Positions 53,697 to 62,226 of a DNA stretch of 64,000 nucleotides are shown here, piece by piece (the first letter of the stretch is position 1; every line of letters starts with the position of its first letter). The DNA comes from Myoxocephalus aenaeus (lineage: Eukaryota > Chordata > Actinopteri > Perciformes > Cottidae): contig JBAMJR010000053.1 in NCBI GenBank assembly GCA_038501785.1, forward strand, positions 9,917,001 through 9,981,000. Direction: 5' to 3'. The position numbers were made by a program, and so were the translations under genes. The notes beneath the pieces are model-generated. The model made no database searches. It was not told the DNA's origin and worked only from the letters and a program-made list of their open reading frames with translations.

Positions 53697-56600
53697 CTCC
53701 ACCGCTAACATGCCTCTCTTCGCCCACCCACCCGCCTGCCAACACGCCAGCACCTCCCACACGCTAGCACTAGGGCGGAGCGGCAGCACGCGGGACGTGC
53801 CAGCCAAGTCTTCGTCCACCTCCAGCTTGGACCCTAACACCTGTAATACTAAACCCTGGCAGCCACCCTCCTCCCACTACCAGTCTTACAGCATTTACCG
53901 CAGGTACACCAGCCTCGCCCGGGGCACCGCCGTCTCCACACCCACCTGTCCTCTCTGACCGCGCGTCCCTCCTCCGCTGAAGGGCCCACCATGTGTACCG
54001 TGTTGCATTCAATGTCCAAATGAATATCGAGAAAGAGTTAGACTAGCCTCTGGATGAAGTCTGGTGTACGGTTATCTTAATCCAGAGCACAGATTTGAAC
54101 GTTTCGCCCAAAGCTTCCAGTAAACTTGTCGTGCTGGTTCTTTGATCTTTAATGGAACGTTTCAGATTTATTTTTCCAGAGTCAAAGTGTGCAAAGCTTT
54201 AATGCTGATTGGATACTGATTGAGTACAACTTTGACACCTCTGCATGATCGATGAAAGCATGTTCAGAGACGGCAAGATTTAAAATGTCCTTTTTCAATT
54301 GTCATTATTAGCACTTTTAGCCCTTCCTAGAATAACCCAAATAAAATGCTTGGATCCATTCACAAAGACGGTTGGAGCTACTTTTCATAAATTAAACCAG
54401 TAATATCACAATAGTTTCCTGTAGAGGATTTCACTATTAAGGATTTATGTGTGATGGGGAGTTAGGGCCGTTGTAAATAAATACAATATATATTTAACAA
54501 ATTCAAGGCTCTCAAAGAATTAGAGTTTTTTCTTCTTTTTCTTGGAATAATACCTCCCTCCCCTGGCTCTGTAATGTATTGTTTTTGACAGACAATGGCC
54601 TTAATACACCGTCAGAATTTAGGCTATGTGGTATAGATTTGATATATTTTCCCCCACTTATCATACAAAACTCTTTTCTTTTCCCCCCTAATCTCATGCA
54701 GTGACGATGTAGATGTAGTAAGCAATAAGGGTGCTAATATCTAATGAATCCACTAATTATCTCCAGCCTCTGAACTAAATGATTTGCGGTCAACGCGGCT
54801 GTATTTGTGTCCCGCTCTTGCTTCCTGCTGACTCTGCATGTGTTTTATGTCTTGACGTTTTGTCCTCCAGCGGCTCTTTTGGCAGAAGACACGAGGACCT
54901 GAGTTCCTCGACCACCTCCCCCTCCACGACCACCACCACCACCACCACCACCTCATCTGTTACCTCGCCCACAGGCCACCGCGGCCTGCTCTCCAGCCTG
55001 GGCTCCTCCTCCTCCTCCTCCACCCGCACTGGCTCCACCAGTCTCACCAGCAGGTACACGAACAGCACTGCCATCAGCCGGACCTGAGCAAAGGGATAGC
55101 GCACACCTTTTCATGCAAGCCTGTAGATGTTCCACTAGTTTTATAACTCTGTGGCTTTTTATCAGAGGGTTTAATCCACTTTTGAAACACACGTTGAAAC
55201 ACACTCTGGGATATGTTGTCCTTATTTGGAGATGAAGGGGAAGACTCATAGCATAAACCTTTGCATTTTATATGGATATAGGAATGCTACATTATCTGAC
55301 CTTCAAAGAGGCTGCCAGCAGACATGTGGCTTCGCTTAGAAGCAATTGAAATGGAATAATCTGTCAGGCTGAGCATGTTTCTTTCTAAAAATGCTTGTGT
55401 GTGTGTAAACAGGTACTGGTCAGAGGAGAGTGCAGAGAGGGAAAAGGAGAAGGAGAAGGAGTCTGCTGCAGTCATCCCCACTATAAACACTGGCTCTACT
55501 ACGACCGGCACGTCTACCACTACCACCAGCGCCATATCTACCACTACCACCACTGGCATTGTCACTGGCTCTGAAAGACGCAGGTAACGCAAGCACACTC
55601 CTGCTGTCAGAATACCATAATTATGAGTTTATCTCTATGCTGATACTAAAACAATACCACGCGAAAACATTGAGAAAAGTACTGGAATAACAAACATATG
55701 TTGTCAGTGCAAGGACGGGAGAAGAAGTCATAAAACAAGAGGAGTGAATTATTTTACCCTTGTGTATTCTTGTGTTTAAATATCTGCCGCTGTGTTATTT
55801 TATTACCTTCAGGTTAATGTTATCTGGATTGGTGTTAAACTGTTGTTTTTATTTCCTGATTCTGGCCTGTTGTTGGATGGGAAATCATCATCCTTTTCTT
55901 ATTGGCCTTGGATATGATGGATGTGATGCATATTTCTTTGTTTGTGTACAATTTATAGTTTTGTTTAGTTCTGAGATTTTAATTGGTGTTGATAGTACTT
56001 TTAAAATGTTGTTATTTGATTAATGCATTTATTTACTATATTCGTTTTGTATGTTCATGACATTTACTGTAAGCAGCTTCAAGAAATATTGGCATGAACC
56101 TCAGAAAGCTCCCGTCAGTCTAACAGTAATCCGGATGCTTTTCCTCTGCTTGAGAACAGGGTGTGTGTGTGTCTGGGTGTGTGATGTTCAACACTGTACA
56201 CACAGCAGGGAGGGGAGAGTCTGTCTGCATGGAAGACGGAGAGAGTCTTACAGAAAGCATGTGTTTGCACGAGCAGGGTCAAGTGCATGTCTTCCTGTTG
56301 CAGTGCTGAAATAAGCCACCTGTCGTGGTGGGAGTCGGGCGGTTTCAGAGCCCGGACCGCTCCAGCGACTCTACCTTTTAAGGAAAGTGTGCAGAAGCTG
56401 CACTTTTCCCCTCAAGGCCAAGGCTCCACACTGCACTGATGCTTCTGCGTGGCCACCAGAGGCACGCTGAGAGAAAGTGTTAGCATGTGTGCTGCCTGTT
56501 GAACCCGATGCTGTAGCCGAAGGTCAAATGAAGAGATGTGTATCCTCTTTTACCACAGTAACTAACGTTTGCAAATGGTTATAAAGCTTTATCTTAGGAA

Positions 56601-57902
56601 ACAGAAATGTGTTTTAATGCTCCACATCTATCTTCATAACAGGAAATCCTCTTCCACCAGCATTTCTTTCCATACTCAAAATGTTTTTAGACTCCTAAAA
56701 GAAACAACCATATTTACAGTGACGATAGACTCTGATGAGGAACTGAAGCTGTTATCTCTGCTGTCTTCAAAGCCACGAGACTCGAAACAAAAGAATGCTA
56801 GTCGACCGCTGCCTCCATCGGTTAGTTTGTGTTATTGCGTGACTTTGGTGAATCAGAAACTCACCATTTTAAAACACCAAAGTCACGCAATAACACAAAC
56901 TAACCGATGGAGGCAGCGGTCGACCAGCAACTCGTCTGTTCTGCGTGGTTAAAATACAGTTTTTTTTTTTTTTTTTTTTTCTCCTCACTATTGTCCGGTG
57001 GCAGGCTCCCATCCACAACAATTACAATTGCCAGACTTATTTATACAATAATCGTGTTCATCCAGTTGGCCCATCTCAGCAGTCATCTGATGCTAGAGAT
57101 TAGTGTTCTTGCTCTCCGTTCCAAAATAATTAACCGTGTGCGTGTCTGTGTGTTTTTAGGTCATACCTGACGCCGGTGCGAGACGAGGAGTCAGAGTCCC
57201 AGAGGAAAGCTCGCTCCAGACAGGCTCGACAGTCAAGGAGGTCCACTCAGGTTAGTTAACCGATATTATCCCCTCTGATGTGGAAATGTATTACTCCATT
57301 ACGCCTAAATGTTTTTTGTTTTTTTTAAAGTCGCCGACAAGTAAAATGACAGCGTTCCACATCCCAGTGACTCATAGGGGTCCCTGGTTTGCATTATGGT
57401 TTTATAGCCACAGACTGTTAGAAGAAGTAGATGTTCTTGTTTACACAGGTAGCACTCAACGTCACGGCCTGAACAGAGAGCTGCTCATTTTACAAGCTAC
57501 ACTAAAATGTTACATTGTAACGCACAAATCAGACTGTTTTGTATTATTTATTCTAGACTTACTCTAGTTATAAAAATCATCCCAAGTAGAGAATTCAAAT
57601 TCTGAAGATGGTGCATTGCTCTCTTCTTACAGGGTGTGACTCTGACAGACCTGCAAGAGGCCGAGAAAACATTCGACAAGAGTCGTACCCCAAAGACCCG
57701 AGAGGAGGAGAAGGAGGAGAAAGAGAAGCAGGACAAGGAGAAGCAGCAGGAGGAGAAGAAGGAGCTGGAGGTCAAGGAAGACGATTACCGATCGAAGTAC
57801 CGCAGCTTCGAAGAGGTACGTTTCTGCTACGAGCTTCTGTAACCACCGATTACTGTATCGACACCTTTTTTAATCTACATCTTGAATATCTGAATACCCC
57901 CC

Positions 57903-57938
<36 letters not shown>

Positions 57939-59982
57939 ACCAGCGCTACCGGCCTTCGTCTTCCTCCTCTACCTCCGCCATTTCCACAGTCAGCACTGCC
58001 TCCACCCCGTACACTAGCACCGCTTTGTCCTCCAGTTCCAGCTCCCTCAACAGGCCAAACAGTCTGACCGGGATCACATCCTCCTATAGTCGCTCCTCCA
58101 GAGACACGGAAAAAGGTTGGTGCCTTTCCCGTCCAAATGCACCTCTACAGCAGCTGCATGTACAGTATATGCACCTCTACAGCAGCTGCATGTACACTGT
58201 GTGTGGCCAATCAAATTCCCCCTGACTAGGTCAATTCACCCAAGTGATGATGTTGTTAGATAAGTGTAGATAACTTTATTCCCCTGTTCTAATGAAAAAC
58301 TATTTGATTATTTGTAAAACGTATATCTGATCCAGTCTTGTTGTGTGCGCTAACACGGTTAAAAAGCCAGCTTTGGTTATCTTAAAGCTGATTGAGGGAA
58401 GTTTAATTGAATCATAATAACCTTTTAAGCATATTGTAATTCAAGTGGTCTTGAGAGAAAATTAGACATCTGAACCGTCTCTCAGCTCTGTGGCGGGAGA
58501 CTTTGACCAATCGCTGGTCATTTCAGAGAGAGGGCGCTCCTATTGGCTGTTCTACAAATGCAGATGCAGATGTGCGTGCATCTCCCTTCACGTAGCGAAA
58601 GCATGTTCTAACACAAATAAAACTGCCATTCCAGCGTTGGCAACAACTGCCCACATTGCAAAGCATCACCAAAAAAGGAAGACTAACTTCACAAAAAGAG
58701 AGAGACTAAACACAATAAAACACGCGTCGGTATCAGTGACGCGTTTCAGAGATGGAGAGAAAACCGCGAGGTCCACATTCTCATGGGCAAACTGCCACAC
58801 GCTGATTACGGGCATCCAGACAGAAGGGGATTGGGTTGCGTTTAAAATTAAGTCACTCCTCTCTGAACAAATAAATCCATGAAGCATCTCTGGGAAAATA
58901 GAAGGCAGTTTTAGTCTTTTCAGCGGAAGGAAACACTGACCTCTTTGTTCTCCCATGAACATAATAGCCTCTTTTTTTTCTTTTTCTTTCCCCTCTGAAC
59001 TCGAGCCAAGTCAAGTTGTTGTCCCGATCGTGTCTTTTTGAAGTCAAATCATTGGCTTGTTTAACCTGAACACTTCCCGTTTTCCACTTTGAATTCTTGT
59101 TCGTGTGCAAATGCCCATACAGTAATTCTGTTGATGTCAAAATAGTGAGCGTCAAATTGTGCTCTGATGAAATACTGACCAGAGGTCAAAAGCAGATGGT
59201 TTAGAGATTTACAAAAGGTGCATTTTCACTGCTTTTATACGCAAACTCTGTTAAATGCACAAGACTCCTGATTGTCTCCTTTTACTGAAGAGTTGACTAA
59301 CAAGAGTTGACGCTGACCGTTAGTTTTATGTTGTCTTTTTTTTATGTTCTTTTTTTTCTTCCTATTTGCACTTTATTATTATCTGTATTCAATATGTTTT
59401 TTTTAAATCTTCTGTATGTTTGCACATGTGGAAGAATTGACGTCAAAGCTGACTTTGACTTTGCAAGATCGAATAATTTAGTAGATGCTTTTTAACTGTA
59501 AGTTTATACAGGCTTCATTTTTCAAGCTTTCTTGTCTTTATTGTGTCTTTTTTTTCCTTTCTTTTTTTATATCACCGGCGTGCGTTTGTCTCGTTAACCT
59601 GCTGTCGCTCTTCTCGATTGGACAGAAATGGACAAAAAGGAGGAGGAGAAGGAGGGCGAGGACAAGTCTCAGCCCCGCTCCATACGGGATCGCAGGCGGC
59701 CCCGCGAGAAGAGGCGCTCCACTGGCGTCTCCTTCTGGACCCAAGATGTAAGAGATTTTAAAGACCACCCTTTTTCGCCTTCATAAGTATTTAAAGCGCT
59801 TCTTGATGAGGTGCAGCAGCAGTTCATAACACTTTTCTGCTCCCCTCTGATCATTTGGATTGTGACCCTTTTTTTAATCTGCGCTTTTGATTCCAGGGTG
59901 ACGAAAATGACCCTGACCAGCTGTCCGACTCAGAGGAGGGCAGCGGCAAGGGAGAGCCACAGGTAACTCGAGAGAGAGAGAG

Positions 59983-60056
<74 letters not shown>

Positions 60057-60456
60057 CAGCTAGAAAGTAGATCAAACTGAGCCCTCCAGCCCAAACCAAA
60101 GTCCTATTTCTTTTCTTTTGTGGCCCCGACCTCCATTTTATTCTTGCCCTTCTTCCTTTATTGTCCATTCTGGTCCTTCCTCGTGTCTCATCTCGTGAAG
60201 TCCAGTAGTCTTTGATATTCACATTTCTTCCCTGTGCAGCTAAGATTTCCTCCCCTCCCACTAATCTTTCCTTCATACCGTCTGTGCAGCCTTTGAATTT
60301 TTTTTATTGTTCTCCCTTGCTTCCTTTTTCTGGAGATTGTCTGTCTGGTTTCCGCCGTGACCTTGCAAATCAAAAGTGGCCTCAGCCATAGATCAGTGGG
60401 TTTTTAAAAACATGCAGACATACAAAGGCAAGGAAGTCTGGGTCACCGGGGTCAGA

Positions 60457-60500
<44 letters not shown>

Positions 60501-61748
60501 CAATGAAACGCATTTCAACCTTCAGTTCGTGCTCTTTATTTCGTCGTATGAAGTCATTCAATAAGAATTGGAACCAGCAATAGGCAAAATGAACATTGTA
60601 AGACATGGAGTAAACATTCTTCCAGTCCCAGAAATAAACAATAAAAATGAGCTTTTGCAGCCAATTTAAATGTGTTCATACTATCGCACCGACCAGCAGA
60701 AAGCAGCAGTGTTGTGAAAATATTGCTGGCTGGATGAACATCCTGTCTGAATGGGAGTATCTTTTGCAGCAATAACACAGAGAGCAGACGGTCGTCGTTT
60801 ACTTGAGTACAGTCAGCAGGGATAGACACACTTTCAGTAGGACAGAAGGAAAGGGTGGAGCAGCAACGACGGAGCACTAAATGGGGAAACGAGCAATTAT
60901 CTCTGCATGCAGATTGGAAAGCGTTCCTGCCGGGCACTCGTGTACAACATGTACAGATAAAGAGTTTGAGTAATGCAGAGGATACGTGTGAAAGACGGTT
61001 AAAAAGTTAATGTTGCACAAAACGACACAAAACGAGGTTCACTGCGTTGTTATTCACCCATCATGATCCCTCTGTGTCACGCCGGCTGTTTATCTGATCC
61101 GTTTTTCCCCTCGGAGGCTTCAGGACTTCTTGACTCAGATGTGTACCGTCGTGTCACCGCCCTCCGTCCGCCTTAGGAAGCTGACGGCAATTTTATAATA
61201 GCTTTTATAAATAGCTGGAAGCCCGACCCTACCCTACCCTATCTGATGCTCAGGGCCTTGATATCTTTAATTTTCTCCAAAACTTCACCAAGTAACAAGA
61301 CCTTCTTTCACTCTCACTCAAACAAATCTCAAAATAAAAGCGCTCCAGGTTACTGGATGATAAATCGCCATGTATTCCACTATATCCAACATGAACTAGA
61401 AGAAAACGGGTCTCACAAACCTATATCACAACACACTCTGTATCATTTCCTCCACGGCTTATTTTTGGATTCTTGGAGCTTTATGTCTTCTTCGCTGCCA
61501 CAGCGACAACATGACGTGTGTGCGTGTGTGTGTGTGTGTGTGCGTGTGCGTGTGTGTGTGTGTGAATGGCTGTGATGACTGTCTGACAACCGGCTTCAAT
61601 CAGTGCATCTCTAGTTTCATGAAGTCATTTTTTTATCTTTATCAACATTAACATCAGCTTTTATTTTTGCTTTCTTACAGAGCGACAGATTGTCCAGGTA
61701 TGTTTTACCCCCTTCATGTTTTTACTCTCTCTCTTAATATTATCAGCT

Positions 61749-61784
<36 letters not shown>

Positions 61785-62160
61785 CTGTATTTGTCGACGC
61801 GCCTGTTATTTCTGTTGTAGGAACGAGAGCAGCACTTCATCCCTAGATCGCAACGACGTTCTCTTCAGCCGCGGCTACGGGAGGACGTACTCGAGCCGAC
61901 TGGACCGAGACGACGCCACCGACTATAAGAAGGTTGGTGAGGCGCCGCGTGAACTGATGCGTCGGCTCAGTCAAATCCTGCGTTTAATCCCAGTGCTGGC
62001 AAATGATTAGAGCACATCAATCACTATAAGCTCTCTCTGACATGCACATAAAATGCGTGTATGAAAAATGTTTTACAATTTTGTATGCAGTGGCCTCTTT
62101 GTGCTACGTGGAGCTCTGCAAGACTTATTATGCTTATACTTATTATGCCTTATTTAGAAA

Positions 62161-62226
<66 letters not shown>

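Noticed and set aside
54790..55249. Minus-strand Val/Glu/Gly-rich frames opposite exon 14
   Set aside because: They are shadows of the (ACC)n and (TCC)n coding repeats of ppp1r12a.
56569..56952. 127-codon open frame containing the palindrome
   Set aside because: No homology, no splice support; half of it is the two arms of the inverted repeat.
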